A DNA stretch of 64,000 nt from M55B165 sp964423265 (GCA_964423265.1 CAYREF010000001.1:62001-126000); one strand, 5' to 3'; counted from the first letter of the stretch, positions 41,686 to 51,390 are shown. A program made the numbers and translations. The notes: a model not told the origin generated them from the letters alone.

Positions 41686-42707
41686 ATAACCTGGATTTTT
41701 TAAAAGATGATAAGAAAAATTATTCGCAACTAAAGCTTCTAAAGGAAAACATAAAAAGTGGTAACCTATCCCACGCATTCCTCTTTTCGGGCAGCAGCCA
41801 CGGCTACTTGTTCAGCTTTGCTTTAAATTTTGCTGCTGCTGTCAATTGCCCAAGTGGAGGGTGTGGGGAGTGCACGGTTTGCAAAAATACCCTCAAGGGC
41901 ATTCATTCCAACTTGTTTATTGCAGAAGCAGAAGGAAATATACTGACTGTGGATAAAATAAAACAAATACAGAATTTCTCTTCACTTACTTCCTACCAGA
42001 AGGGGAAGAAAATAATAATTATAAAAGAGGCTGAAACCATGAATGAAGAAGCCTCAAATAAGCTGTTAAAAACCCTGGAAGACCCCCCTGATATAGATTG
42101 CCTTTTTGTGCTGCTAACCGGAGATAAGGCAAAGCTTCTTTCCACTATAATTTCAAGGTGCAGTGGATACAGTTGGAATTTTACTGAAGATGAATCTGTA
42201 AGGCAAATAGATTTTGGGCCATTGGAAGAAGCTGTGGGAGAGGGTTTGGGAGAAATGCTTTTGGGCAATAAGGGGGCACCGCTGGATATTACTGTTAAAG
42301 TTAGCGGGTTTATATCCAGGCTTGAAAAAGAGTTAAAGCATGAAATGGCTAAAGAGTTAAAAAGGGTAAAAAAAAGTGGAGAACCAGATAGCTATATTAA
42401 GATTATTGAAGGCAGGCAAAAAAGAAATATAAGCAGGCTAAAAAAGAAAGTAATACAAAGAGCATTTAATTATCTTTCCAACTGGTTAGAAGATATAGTA
42501 TCTATAAGCTGCGGAGCTAGCAAAAATGCTTTAAATATTGAAGGAAATTACATTTTCTTAAAAAAAAATGTAAATGATCCCGATATATTAAGAATTTTTA
42601 AAATGCTAGAATTAATCGAAAAAAACAGGCAGTACCTGGATAGTTCTATAAATTACGAGCTAGCCTTGGATAATATTCTATTAAAATTAAAAAATGTTTT
42701 GATATAA
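41673..42707 (+). CDS. holB: DNA polymerase III delta' subunit
   Basis: A 344-residue clamp-loader subunit of the AAA+ fold. It has the zinc-binding cysteines in C-P-S-G-G-C-G-E-C-T-V-C near 52-63, a degraded Walker A (F-S-G-S-S-H-G-Y), as usual in delta', the E-E-A-S-N-K-L-L-K-T-L-E-D-P-P segment near 123-137, and S-R-C near 163. It overlaps tmk by 13 bases. Conserved neighbours of this cluster (ricT) follow after an inserted DUF4190 gene on the other strand. Confidence 0.92.
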   Translation: MGTLDNLDFLKDDKKNYSQLKLLKENIKSGNLSHAFLFSGSSHGYLFSFALNFAAAVNCPSGGCGECTVCKNTLKGIHSNLFIAEAEGNILTVDKIKQIQNFSSLTSYQKGKKIIIIKEAETMNEEASNKLLKTLEDPPDIDCLFVLLTGDKAKLLSTIISRCSGYSWNFTEDESVRQIDFGPLEEAVGEGLGEMLLGNKGAPLDITVKVSGFISRLEKELKHEMAKELKRVKKSGEPDSYIKIIEGRQKRNISRLKKKVIQRAFNYLSNWLEDIVSISCGASKNALNIEGNYIFLKKNVNDPDILRIFKMLELIEKNRQYLDSSINYELALDNILLKLKNVLI

Positions 42708-42785
42708 ATTCCTTATATCAATATCCCGGCTACAGAAAAGCCCATGTTGGTTATTGCCGCTTGATATTATAGAAAAAGTTAGATG

Positions 42786-42815
42786 GCCACCCTGCCTATA
42801 TTTAGACAGGATGGC
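42786..42815 (-). terminator. Hairpin downstream of the DUF4190 gene
   Basis: GCCACCCTG (42786-42794) and CAGGATGGC (42807-42815) pair along nine positions; on the minus-strand RNA the single mismatch becomes a G-U pair. A T-rich stretch follows on the minus strand. It also lies 78 bases after holB and could serve both genes. Confidence 0.5.
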
Positions 42816-42828
42816 GCTGTTTGTCATA

Positions 42829-43101
42829 TTAGTAATTCATGTAACTAATTCCAATAACTACTGCCAGGATGATTAGCACTATCTGGATAATAATGCCAAT
42901 TGCCCCCGTTATTATACCGGCTACATCCATCTTTTTGCCTTTTTTGTTGGATGTTCCTTTCTTGATGCGGTTTAAGTCAATGGCTCCGCAAACAATTCCT
43001 GCAATTCCTAAGGGTATACCTGCTATGAAGGATATTATAGAAAGGATACCTGTAACCAGTGAAGCGATTGCGAGTCCATGGGGTTTGTCATTGTCTGCCA
43101 T
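42829..43101 (-). CDS. DUF4190 membrane protein
   Basis: A 90-residue protein with two hydrophobic helices (about 10-38 and 58-86) joined by a lysine-rich loop. The start, H-G-L-A-I-A-S-L-V-T-G-I, and the later D-V-A-G-I-I-T-G-A-I-G are typical of the DUF4190 family, often seen in Gram-positive bacteria; no role is known. It is alone on the minus strand between holB and ricT. GGGAGGC precedes the ATG at 43101. Confidence 0.82.
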   Translation of the reverse strand: MADNDKPHGLAIASLVTGILSIISFIAGIPLGIAGIVCGAIDLNRIKKGTSNKKGKKMDVAGIITGAIGIIIQIVLIILAVVIGISYMNY

Positions 43102-43318
43102 TTTGCCTCCCTTAATATATTAAATATTTGTTATATATTTTAATAAGAATCTTTATTTTTTAAAATGGAAATATTTTTAGCCAAATTCTAAAAAAAAAAA
43201 TACTTTCATGGCTACCCCTATAAATTAGGTAAGATGTGAGTTTTTTGATATAATAATTTTTTTATTAGAAAATAGAATTTGTGATAAGATTGCAGGTGTT
43301 TTTGCGAGGTGGATATAT

Positions 43319-44137
43319 ATGAGACTTTGTGTAGGTGTAATATTTAGGAAAAATGGAAGAATACATTATTATGACAGCAACAGTATCTCTGTAAATGTGG
43401 GGGATAAAGTAATATGCCATTTGGAAGATTCCCTGGAAATCGGGGAAGTGGTGGCTCCTCCCCAGGATATAGATGAAGAGGAAATTTCAACCCCCTTAAG
43501 CAAAGTGATAAGGAGGGCTACCCATTATGACTTGTCGGTGGATGAGATTAATAAAAATAAGGAAGAAGAGGGAATAAAAAAGTTTGAAAGATTGGCTGAT
43601 AAATACAATTTGCCCATGAAACTTGTTGATGTCCATGTTTTATTTGACAAGAGCAAGATGATTTTTTATTTCACTTCAGAGAAAAGGGTAGACTTCAGGG
43701 AAATGGTAAAAGAGCTTGCTTCAACTTTTAAAATGAGAATAGAGTTGAGACAGATTGGGGTCCGGGATGAGGCAAAAATTATAGGTGGCTTGGGCCCTTG
43801 TGGAAGGAAATTGTGCTGCAAGAGCTTTTTAAAGGACTTTGACTCTATTTCAATTAAAATGGCTAAGGACCAGAACCTTCCATTAAACCCTTTGAAAATA
43901 TCAGGAATTTGCGGCCGGTTAATGTGCTGCCTGAAATATGAATATGAAGACTACAAGAAGTTCATGGGGGAGGTGCCGGAACTGGGTGCCAGGGTGAAAA
44001 CCAGTGTAGGAGTGGGAACCATATGCAATTATGAGCCTCTTAAAAATTGTGTAATAGTGGAGCTTGAAACTGAGACCAAAAAGGCAGTCCCGCTAGATGA
44101 TATAGAAGTTGTAGGGCCTGAAAATAATAAAGGGTGA
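43319..44137 (+). CDS. ricT: PSP1/YaaT-type protein (RicT)
   Basis: A 272-residue cytoplasmic protein. The PSP1 C-terminal domain is clear: the G-G-L-G-P-C-G-R-K-L-C-C motif near 155-166 and G-I-C-G-R-L-M-C-C-L-K-Y near 198-209. In Bacillus subtilis RicT (YaaT) joins RicA and RicF in a cluster-binding complex that directs RNase Y and supports phosphorelay. The position after tmk-holB matches the conserved order. A TATAAT at 43249-43254 may be its -10 box. Confidence 0.9.
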   Translation: MRLCVGVIFRKNGRIHYYDSNSISVNVGDKVICHLEDSLEIGEVVAPPQDIDEEEISTPLSKVIRRATHYDLSVDEINKNKEEEGIKKFERLADKYNLPMKLVDVHVLFDKSKMIFYFTSEKRVDFREMVKELASTFKMRIELRQIGVRDEAKIIGGLGPCGRKLCCKSFLKDFDSISIKMAKDQNLPLNPLKISGICGRLMCCLKYEYEDYKKFMGEVPELGARVKTSVGVGTICNYEPLKNCVIVELETETKKAVPLDDIEVVGPENNKG

Positions 44138-44152
44138 GAAGTTAAATAAATT

Positions 44153-44228
44153 GCCGATGTAGCTCAATTGGCAGAGCAGCTCATTCGTAATGAGCAGGCT
44201 ACCGGTTCAAGTCCGGTCATCGGCTCCA
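44153..44228 (+). tRNA. tRNA-Thr (anticodon CGT)
   Basis: A 76-base cloverleaf with CCA encoded. The acceptor stem GCCGATG pairs with CATCGGC; the anticodon arm GCTCA-TTCGTAA-TGAGC gives anticodon CGT, reading ACG; the T arm contains GGTTCAAGTCC. The discriminator is T. Its last base is the first base of the AGGAGGG ribosome site of argS. Confidence 0.95.
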
Positions 44229-44240
44229 GGAGGGAACATA

Positions 44241-45914
44241 TTGATAATAAATGACCTAAAAGCCAGGCTGGTTAAATATATAAATACCTTATCAGATGAT
44301 ATTGGCAACAACATAGCAAAGGGTGTAACTTTAAGTGAACCTAATAACAGAAAATTTGGGGATCTTTCTACTAATGCTGCCCTGGTACTGGCCAAGCCCC
44401 TGCAGAAAAACCCCCTGGAAATTGCCGGAAGTATAAAAGAAGCCATAAAGGCTTGGGATGAGATTGGGGATGTTAATGTGGCAAAACCGGGGTTTGTTAA
44501 TTTTAACCTTAGGGAGAAATTTATCTTATCCAGCCTTGCCGAGGTAAAAGATAAGAATTATGGTAGGAATAATTCTGGCAGGGGGATGGAAGTCAACCTT
44601 GAATATGTCAGTTCTAATCCCACGGGAAGTTTGCATATCGGCCATGGAAGGTGGGGGGTGCTGGGAGACGTGTTGGCAAATCTTTATGAGGCCAGTGGCT
44701 ATAATGTAGAAAGAGAATATTATGTCAATGATTATGGGACCCAGGTAAAAAAATTTAGCCAATGTGTCAGATGCCTGTACCTGGCCAATTTTGGAAATGA
44801 TTTGGCTTACCCCAGAGATGGATACCCCAGGGCTACTGTGGAAAAAGTAGTTGAAAAGATAATAGAAAAGCATGGAAAAGATTTTCTGGTAAAAATAGAC
44901 GGAGGATTGGATGCTGATTTAGCAAAGCTGGAGAGAGCTTCTGTTAATATTATGGTGTCATCCATCAAGGATACTTTATCCTCGATGGGGGTTGAATTTG
45001 ATACCTGGTTTAGGGAAAGCACCCTGTATGGGGAAGGTAATTTTGAAAAAGTTATTGAGAGACTGAAAAAAGAAGGTTTGGCATACAGGAAGGAAGGCGC
45101 ATTATGGTTTAAGTCAGGGCAGTATGGTGATGATAAGGACAGGGTAATAATTAGAAAAGATGGGCTGCCCACTTATTTTGCTTCAGATATCATGTACTTG
45201 ATAAATAAGGCTGGGCGGGGTTTTGATTCCTTGTTCTATATATTAGGGGCTGACCACCACGGCTATGTTAAAAGGCTAGAGGCTACTGCAGAAGCATTAG
45301 GCATTGGCAAAGAAAACCTGATTATAATAATAGGGCAGCTGGTAAGGATTATCAAGGGCGGAAAAGTGCTTAAAATGTCCAGGAGGAAGGGCAAGGTTTA
45401 TACCTTAAGGGATCTAGTCGAAGAAGTAGGCACAGATGCAGTAAGGTACTTTTTTTCTATGAATTCATTTGATACCCCTATGGATTTTGATATTGATCTG
45501 GCCAAGCAGAAATCAAACCAGAATCCTGTTTATTATGTCCAGTATGCCCATGCAAGGATAGAAAGCATACTCAAAAACATAAGGGAGAACACCAATTTTG
45601 ATATTGATAATTTCTCACTTGCAGATATCAGTGTAGACAGCTTGAAATTTACCACTGAAACTGAAAGAAATATGGCCAAGCTCCTGATTTATTTTCCAGA
45701 CGAAGTTTATAATGGTTGTGTAAATAATGCCCCCTATTTTATAACCCAGTACCTTTACAGGCTGGCTTCTGAATTCCATTATTTTTATAACCACTACAGG
45801 GTAATTAACAAAACTGGAATCAATATGGACAGGCTGGCCCTTATACTGCTGGTAAAGCAGGTTTTATTAAACGGTTTTAAATTAATTGGCATAAGCGCTC
45901 CAAAGAAAATGTAG
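44241..45914 (+). CDS. argS: Arginyl-tRNA synthetase
   Basis: The 557-residue class I synthetase charges tRNA-Arg. It has the S-S-N-P-T-G-S-L-H-I-G-H signature near 117-128, K-M-S-R-R (KMSKS site) near 374-378 and the C-terminal helical anticodon-binding domain (Y-A-H-A-R near 434). The N-terminal Add-1 domain begins I-N-D-L-K-A. I set the start at TTG 44241, 7 bases after AGGAGGG (44228-44234); longer in-frame starts lie inside the tRNA gene and are rejected. lysA follows 17 bases later. Confidence 0.94.
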   Translation: MIINDLKARLVKYINTLSDDIGNNIAKGVTLSEPNNRKFGDLSTNAALVLAKPLQKNPLEIAGSIKEAIKAWDEIGDVNVAKPGFVNFNLREKFILSSLAEVKDKNYGRNNSGRGMEVNLEYVSSNPTGSLHIGHGRWGVLGDVLANLYEASGYNVEREYYVNDYGTQVKKFSQCVRCLYLANFGNDLAYPRDGYPRATVEKVVEKIIEKHGKDFLVKIDGGLDADLAKLERASVNIMVSSIKDTLSSMGVEFDTWFRESTLYGEGNFEKVIERLKKEGLAYRKEGALWFKSGQYGDDKDRVIIRKDGLPTYFASDIMYLINKAGRGFDSLFYILGADHHGYVKRLEATAEALGIGKENLIIIIGQLVRIIKGGKVLKMSRRKGKVYTLRDLVEEVGTDAVRYFFSMNSFDTPMDFDIDLAKQKSNQNPVYYVQYAHARIESILKNIRENTNFDIDNFSLADISVDSLKFTTETERNMAKLLIYFPDEVYNGCVNNAPYFITQYLYRLASEFHYFYNHYRVINKTGINMDRLALILLVKQVLLNGFKLIGISAPKKM

Positions 45915-45931
45915 GCAAGAAAGGTTAAGCT

Positions 45932-47242
45932 ATGTTATTTCCTATTACTAAACAAGTTAAAAAAGACGGCAATTTACAAATTGGGGGCCTGAGTGCTTCC
46001 CGGCTGAAGGAAAAGTATGGCACCCCGCTGTATGTGATGGATATTGCTACTATCAAAAAGCAGTGCAGGGATTACCTGGAAGGTTTTAGTTTTGGCGATA
46101 TTGCTAGCGAGATAATTTATGCTTCAAAGGCTTTTTCCTGCAAGGCAATCTGCCAGCTTATAGAACGGGAAGGCTTAAGCATAGATGTATCTACTGGAGG
46201 GGAATTGTTTATGGCACTGGAGGCTGGTTTTCCCCCGGAAAGAATTTATTTCCACGGCAATAATAAATCAGAAGAAGAAATAAGGTATGGCCTGGAAAAT
46301 AATGTGGGCTGCTTTATAGTGGATAATTTTGATGAACTTAAGGTTTTGGGAAAGCTGGCAAGGCAGTTAGGAAAAAAGCAGGATATAATGTTAAGAATTA
46401 CCCCGGGCATTAAAGCCTCTACCCATAAATATATACAGACAGGGATGATTAAGTCCAAATTCGGCTTTGGTATTCATAAGTCTGTTGCCCTGGATGCAGT
46501 TAAGGAGGCGGAAAATATTGCAAGCTTAAACTTAATAGGTTTGCATAGCCATATCGGCTCCCAAATATTTAACTTGAGCTCTTACGGGAGGCTGATTGAA
46601 GTTATGTCTAAGTTTATAAAGGAAGCGGAAAGTAAGCTGGGGGCAAGGATAAGCCACCTAAATATTGGCGGGGGCCTGGGTATACAGTATACCAAGGAGG
46701 ATAAGCCTCCCACAATTTCAGATTTTTCCAAGTTTATTTCTGAAGCGGTTAGCAAAAGCCAGAAAAAATATGGCATAGACATTGAAAAAATATATGTTGA
46801 GCCGGGGAGGTCTATAGTGGGAAATGCGGGAATAACCCTGTATGAGGTTGGAGTTATAAAGGAAATTCCCGGAATTGTAAATTATGCTGCCGTTGATGGG
46901 GGGATGTCTGATAATATAAGGGCTATATTATACCAGGCAGAATATGAGGCTTTTATTGCAGATAGGATGAATGGGGGGGGCGAACAAAAAAATTATACAG
47001 TTGTAGGCAAGCATTGTGAAAGCGGAGATGTGCTAATTGATGATATAAAGTTGCCAATATTAGCTAAAGGTGATTTAATTGCAGTTACAGCAACCGGAGC
47101 TTATTGTTTTGCTATGGCCAGTAATTATAATGGGCAGACTAAAAGTGCTGTGGTGGCTGTTGAAGATGGAAAAAGCTGGATATGGGTACAAAGGGAAAGC
47201 TACAAAGATTTAATAACAGGGAATAGTGGTTTGTATGAATGA
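45932..47242 (+). CDS. lysA: Diaminopimelate decarboxylase
   Basis: The 436-residue PLP enzyme makes L-lysine from meso-diaminopimelate. The PLP lysine K66 is in I-I-Y-A-S-K-A-F; H-S-H-I-G-S-Q near 206, G-G-G-L-G-I near 245 and G-K-H-C-E-S-G-D near 366 complete the site. It sits between argS and hom and overlaps the latter by 8 bases, linking lysine and threonine branches of the aspartate family. Confidence 0.95.
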   Translation: MLFPITKQVKKDGNLQIGGLSASRLKEKYGTPLYVMDIATIKKQCRDYLEGFSFGDIASEIIYASKAFSCKAICQLIEREGLSIDVSTGGELFMALEAGFPPERIYFHGNNKSEEEIRYGLENNVGCFIVDNFDELKVLGKLARQLGKKQDIMLRITPGIKASTHKYIQTGMIKSKFGFGIHKSVALDAVKEAENIASLNLIGLHSHIGSQIFNLSSYGRLIEVMSKFIKEAESKLGARISHLNIGGGLGIQYTKEDKPPTISDFSKFISEAVSKSQKKYGIDIEKIYVEPGRSIVGNAGITLYEVGVIKEIPGIVNYAAVDGGMSDNIRAILYQAEYEAFIADRMNGGGEQKNYTVVGKHCESGDVLIDDIKLPILAKGDLIAVTATGAYCFAMASNYNGQTKSAVVAVEDGKSWIWVQRESYKDLITGNSGLYE

Positions 47243-48545
47243 TAATGAAAATATAAATATAGGATTAATCGGCTATGGCTATATAGCCAGCGGAGTTTAT
47301 TCACTTTTAGATAAGCAGAAAGACTATATAGCAAAGAAAATAAAGAAAAGGCTGAACATAACCAAGGTGGTTGAAAAAGACCTGAGCAAGGTAAAGGCTT
47401 TAAGGAAAAGGTCTGATGTCCAGGTTAGCAATAATGCTTTAGATATTATAGAGGATGAAAACATCGATATTGTGGTTGAATTGGTGGGGGGCATTGTCCC
47501 CGCCTATGATTTTGTAAGCAAGGCATTGGCCAATGGAAAATATGTGGTGACTGCCAACAAGGATCTTATTGCAAATAAGGGACAGAAGCTCTTTGGGTTG
47601 GCGGATAAAAACAATGTCGACATATTATTTGAAGCTAGCGTGTGCGGGGGTATACCTATAATTGGGCCCCTGAAGTCCTCTCTGGCATCAAATAATATAA
47701 CTAAAATTGTGGGCATAGTAAATGGGACCACTAATTATATACTGACCAGGATGGAAAGGGACAATCTTTCTTTTGAGGAAGCACTTAAAATGGCCCAGGA
47801 TTTAGGCTATGCCGAAAAGGCAAATCCTTCTGCAGATATCGAGGGCTATGATGCTGCTTGCAAGCTGGCAATACTTTCTTCCATTGCCTTTAATTCCAGG
47901 GTGGTCCTTGAAGATGTATATAGGGAAGGAATTACCAGGATAACCAGGGATGATATAGGGAATGCAAATGAATTGGGGTATAAGATAAAGCTGCTGGCAA
48001 TTGGGATAGAAGAGGATGGTCAAATTATCGTTAAGGTACATCCTGCCCTGGTCCCCAGGGAGCATATACTGGCTTCTATTGTTGATACCTACAATGCCAT
48101 TTATGTTTATGGAAATTATGTAGATCAGGTAATGAGTTATGGCCGGGGAGCAGGAGATAAGCCTACAGCCAGCTCGATTGTAGGAGATATCATAAAAATT
48201 GCCAGGAATTATAACCGGCAGGAAAAGGGCAAAATATATGGCTGCAGCTGTTTCGAAAAGAAGCAAATAAAGCCTACCGAAGAGGACATCAGCAAGTTTT
48301 ATATACTCATGGATGTAGTGGACAAGCCTGGAGTTCTGGCAAAAATTGCACAGGTTTTTGGTGATAATTCAGTCAGTATAAAATCAATGATTCAAAAACA
48401 ATCAGTAAAAGAAGACATAGCTAGGCTCATCTTCATAACCCATGAAGTGGTAAATAAGAATTTCTACAAGGCTATTGATGAAGCGGGAAATCTTGGCGTG
48501 GTAATTAATGTGCTTAATTCTATAAGGGTTGAGGACCTGGGCTAA
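47235..48545 (+). CDS. hom: Homoserine dehydrogenase
   Basis: A 436-residue enzyme that reduces aspartate semialdehyde to homoserine. It has the N-terminal Rossmann motif G-L-I-G-Y-G-Y-I-A-S-G, T-A-N-K-D near 104, G-I-V-N-G-T-T-N-Y-I-L near 160, and A-D-I-E-G-Y-D-A near 199, with the C-terminal ACT domain (V-V-D-K-P-G-V-L-A-K-I) that usually gives threonine inhibition. ATG 47235 overlaps lysA by 8 bases; GTG 47226 is an alternative, and neither has ideal ribosome-site spacing. Its stop overlaps the thrC start by one base. Confidence 0.94.
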   Translation: MNDNENINIGLIGYGYIASGVYSLLDKQKDYIAKKIKKRLNITKVVEKDLSKVKALRKRSDVQVSNNALDIIEDENIDIVVELVGGIVPAYDFVSKALANGKYVVTANKDLIANKGQKLFGLADKNNVDILFEASVCGGIPIIGPLKSSLASNNITKIVGIVNGTTNYILTRMERDNLSFEEALKMAQDLGYAEKANPSADIEGYDAACKLAILSSIAFNSRVVLEDVYREGITRITRDDIGNANELGYKIKLLAIGIEEDGQIIVKVHPALVPREHILASIVDTYNAIYVYGNYVDQVMSYGRGAGDKPTASSIVGDIIKIARNYNRQEKGKIYGCSCFEKKQIKPTEEDISKFYILMDVVDKPGVLAKIAQVFGDNSVSIKSMIQKQSVKEDIARLIFITHEVVNKNFYKAIDEAGNLGVVINVLNSIRVEDLG

Positions 48546-50035
48546 TGGCAGTTTACTATAAAAGCACCAGGGATACATATAAAGAGAAGAGTTCATGTTT
48601 TGCCATTGTAAACGGAATTGCTGAAGATGGCGGCCTGTATGTGCCTACGGTTTTTCCAGCACTGGATAGGCCGTGGGAAGAGCTTACAGAGTTAAGCTAC
48701 CAGGAGCTTGCTTTTTATGTTATGTCAAAGTTTTTGCCTGACTTTTCAGAAAAAGAATTAAGGGATGCTGCAGCTAAAGCTTATGATAATAAATTTGCAA
48801 GCACTGAAATTGCTCCCCTGGTAAAGAAAAAAAACTTTTATTTTCTGGAATTATTCCACGGGCCCACTCTTGCTTTTAAAGACATGGCATTGTCAGTTTT
48901 ACCCCATTTGTTAAAAACTTCAGTAAAGAAGCTTGGAATAGATAAAAAAATTGTCATCCTTACCGCAACCTCGGGGGATACTGGAAAGGCAGCCCTGGAA
49001 GGGTTTTCAGGAGTTGGGGGAACTGAAATACTAGTATTTTATCCCAAAGAGGGGGTAAGTAAAATCCAGGAAAGGCAAATGGTAACCCAGGAAGGGGAAA
49101 ATACCCATGTTATTGCCATTGAAGGAAATTTTGATGATGCCCAGGACAAGGTAAAAGAAGTATTTAAAGACAGAAACTTCAGGGAAGAATTAGCAAAGCA
49201 GGGGTATATGTTTTCTTCTGCCAATTCCATAAATATTGGCAGGCTGGTTCCCCAGGTTGTCTATTATGTTTATGCTTACGGGATGCTGTTAAAACAGGGA
49301 GAAATAAGGGGAGGCGAGGAAATTAATTTTACTGTCCCCACGGGTAATTTTGGAAATATCCTTGCTGCTTATTATGCCAGGAAAATTGGGGTACCAATAG
49401 GCAAGCTTATTTGTGCTTCGAACATAAATAATGTGCTCTATGATTTTATAAATACCGGAATATATGATAGGAACAGGGATTTGGTTTTAACTTCATCCCC
49501 TTCTATGGATATATTGGTGTCCAGCAATCTGGAGAGGCTGCTGTATGATATAAGCGGCCATGATTCCTCTATGGTTAAAAATTTAATAGATAGCTTAAAT
49601 AGCAGGGGAAGATATGAAATTAGCCAGAAAATGAAGGAAGGGCTTTCCTGCTTTTATGGCGGCTATTCTACCGAAGAGGATACCTTGGGGGCAATAAAGT
49701 CTGCATACTTTGATCTGGGCTACCTTATTGATACCCATACTGCGGTAGGCTTTGACGTATACCGTAAGTACCTGGATGATACTGGCGACGGGAGGAAAAA
49801 TGTGATTGTGGCTACTGCCAGTCCTTTTAAGTTTCCTGCAGCCGTGATAAAGGCTATTGGGGGAAAGGTTGAGGGCAAAGACGAAATAGCCTTAATTGAC
49901 AAGCTTTCCAGGCTAACCGGGAGAGGTATCCCTGCCAGGATAGAAGGGATTGGCCAGAAGAAAGTATTGCATAGGCAGGCAATAGAAAAAGGTAGGATGA
50001 GGCAGGCTATTAAAAATATTTTAAACATCAGTTAG
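48545..50035 (+). CDS. thrC: Threonine synthase
   Basis: The 496-residue PLP enzyme converts O-phosphohomoserine to threonine. The N-terminal Y-Y-K-S-T-R-D segment and the PLP lysine K112 in G-P-T-L-A-F-K-D-M-A are the long (type 2) ThrC form. T-A-T-S-G-D-T-G-K-A-A near 140 and P-T-G-N-F-G-N-I near 262 bind the phosphates of cofactor and substrate. It is coupled to hom by the overlap TAATG. It needs phosphohomoserine, and the only candidate kinase nearby is the next gene. Confidence 0.95.
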   Translation: MAVYYKSTRDTYKEKSSCFAIVNGIAEDGGLYVPTVFPALDRPWEELTELSYQELAFYVMSKFLPDFSEKELRDAAAKAYDNKFASTEIAPLVKKKNFYFLELFHGPTLAFKDMALSVLPHLLKTSVKKLGIDKKIVILTATSGDTGKAALEGFSGVGGTEILVFYPKEGVSKIQERQMVTQEGENTHVIAIEGNFDDAQDKVKEVFKDRNFREELAKQGYMFSSANSINIGRLVPQVVYYVYAYGMLLKQGEIRGGEEINFTVPTGNFGNILAAYYARKIGVPIGKLICASNINNVLYDFINTGIYDRNRDLVLTSSPSMDILVSSNLERLLYDISGHDSSMVKNLIDSLNSRGRYEISQKMKEGLSCFYGGYSTEEDTLGAIKSAYFDLGYLIDTHTAVGFDVYRKYLDDTGDGRKNVIVATASPFKFPAAVIKAIGGKVEGKDEIALIDKLSRLTGRGIPARIEGIGQKKVLHRQAIEKGRMRQAIKNILNIS

Positions 50036-50041
50036 GCATAA

Positions 50042-51253
50042 ATGAAATACCTAGTGGTCCTTGTGGATGGAGCGGCAGATTACAAGATAAAAAGTTTAGG
50101 CAACAAAACACCCCTTCAAGTGGCAAATAAGCCCAATATTGATTTCCTTGCAGCCCACGGGGAAGTGGGCATGGTAAATACTATCCCTGCAGGAATGCCT
50201 GCGGGAAGTGATGTGGCAAACCTTTCTGTAATGGGATATGACCCTGCCAGATACCATACTGGAAGGTCTCCGCTGGAAGCTGTCAGCATGGGGCTTAAGC
50301 TGCAGCCTTCAGATGTTAGTTTTAGATGTAACCTGGTTAATTTATCCGGAGGGCGTGGCTATAGCCAGAGAGTAATGGTGGACCATAGTGCTGGCGATAT
50401 TACAACAGGGGAAGCAAGGGAAATTATAAGGTCGGTTGCCAAAAAGCTTGGTAGTGGATCTATCAGCTTTTATCCCGGAGTGGGCTACAGGCATATAATG
50501 ATTTGGCAAAATGGACCGGATAATTTCAGTCTTACTCCTCCCCATGACATCTTGGGAAAGAAGATATCTGGCTATTTGCCTAAAGGTGAAAATGGCAGTA
50601 TTTTACACAAGTTAATGCATGAGAGCGTTGAAATATTGGAAGGGCATCCTGTAAACAAAAAAAGGAAACAGCAAGGGTTAAGGCAGGCAAATTCCATATG
50701 GATATGGGGGCAGGGAAGACTTCCCCGGCTGAAACCCTTTTATGAAAAATTTGGGATCCAGGGTTCGGTTATATCTGCGGTGGACTTAATTAAAGGCATT
50801 GGAATTTGTGCTGGGCTAAAGCCTATAGATGTTGAGGGCGCTACCGGAAATATTAATACCAATTTTTCAGGCAAAGCTGAAGCTGCCATGGAAGGGTTAA
50901 AAGAGATAGATTTTTTGTATTTACATGTGGAAGCTCCGGATGAATGCAGCCACCAGGGCGATATTGGCTGCAAAATAAGGGCGGTAGAAATTATTGACCG
51001 GGAAATCATAGGGCCAGTATTTAGGTTTTTAAAAAATTTAGGCCATGATTTTAAAATAATGGTATTGCCGGACCACCCTACCCCAATTTCAGTGAGAACC
51101 CATAGCCGGGATCCGGTGCCTTTCTTAATTTACAGCAGCAGGGATATAAGAGATAACCCATCCAATGTTTTTGATGAATTTTATCCCCAGAAAAATGGAA
51201 AAATTGTTGAAAAAGGCTACACTTTATTAGATTATTTTTTAGATGGGTCCTGA
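50042..51253 (+). CDS. Phosphoglycerate-mutase-like protein, proposed homoserine kinase
   Basis: A 403-residue protein of the cofactor-independent phosphoglycerate mutase (ApgM) branch of the alkaline phosphatase superfamily. It shows D-G-A-A-D near 8-12, the nucleophile region A-G-S-D-V-A-N-L-S-V-M-G-Y-D near 58-71, H-V-E-A-P-D-E-C-S-H-Q near 300 and P-D-H-P-T-P with R-T-H-S-R-D-P-V-P near 343-360 for two metal ions. Families of this length next to hom and thrC are annotated as proposed homoserine kinases in species without ThrB. Its place 6 bases after thrC supports that role; phosphoglycerate mutase is the alternative. Confidence 0.82.
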   Translation: MKYLVVLVDGAADYKIKSLGNKTPLQVANKPNIDFLAAHGEVGMVNTIPAGMPAGSDVANLSVMGYDPARYHTGRSPLEAVSMGLKLQPSDVSFRCNLVNLSGGRGYSQRVMVDHSAGDITTGEAREIIRSVAKKLGSGSISFYPGVGYRHIMIWQNGPDNFSLTPPHDILGKKISGYLPKGENGSILHKLMHESVEILEGHPVNKKRKQQGLRQANSIWIWGQGRLPRLKPFYEKFGIQGSVISAVDLIKGIGICAGLKPIDVEGATGNINTNFSGKAEAAMEGLKEIDFLYLHVEAPDECSHQGDIGCKIRAVEIIDREIIGPVFRFLKNLGHDFKIMVLPDHPTPISVRTHSRDPVPFLIYSSRDIRDNPSNVFDEFYPQKNGKIVEKGYTLLDYFLDGS

Positions 51254-51390
51254 TTATTTAGCTAAGGCAAAAGGTCTTTGCAAGTAAAATTTTATAGGCG
51301 GTTTTGCCTGTTTATGGTTTTTTTTAAAAATGCAGCATATTTCTGTTTGGGGCCTGCTAAAGGGTCAAATTTAGGCCGGATCCTTCCGGA

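Noticed and set aside
44190..44240. Longer argS start within the tRNA-Thr gene
   Set aside because: The added 17 residues are translated tRNA; TTG 44241 has a perfect ribosome site.
51267..51310. Two small hairpins after the mutase-like gene followed by a T run
   Set aside because: Stems of only four to five pairs, and the T run is too far from the better one to call a terminator.
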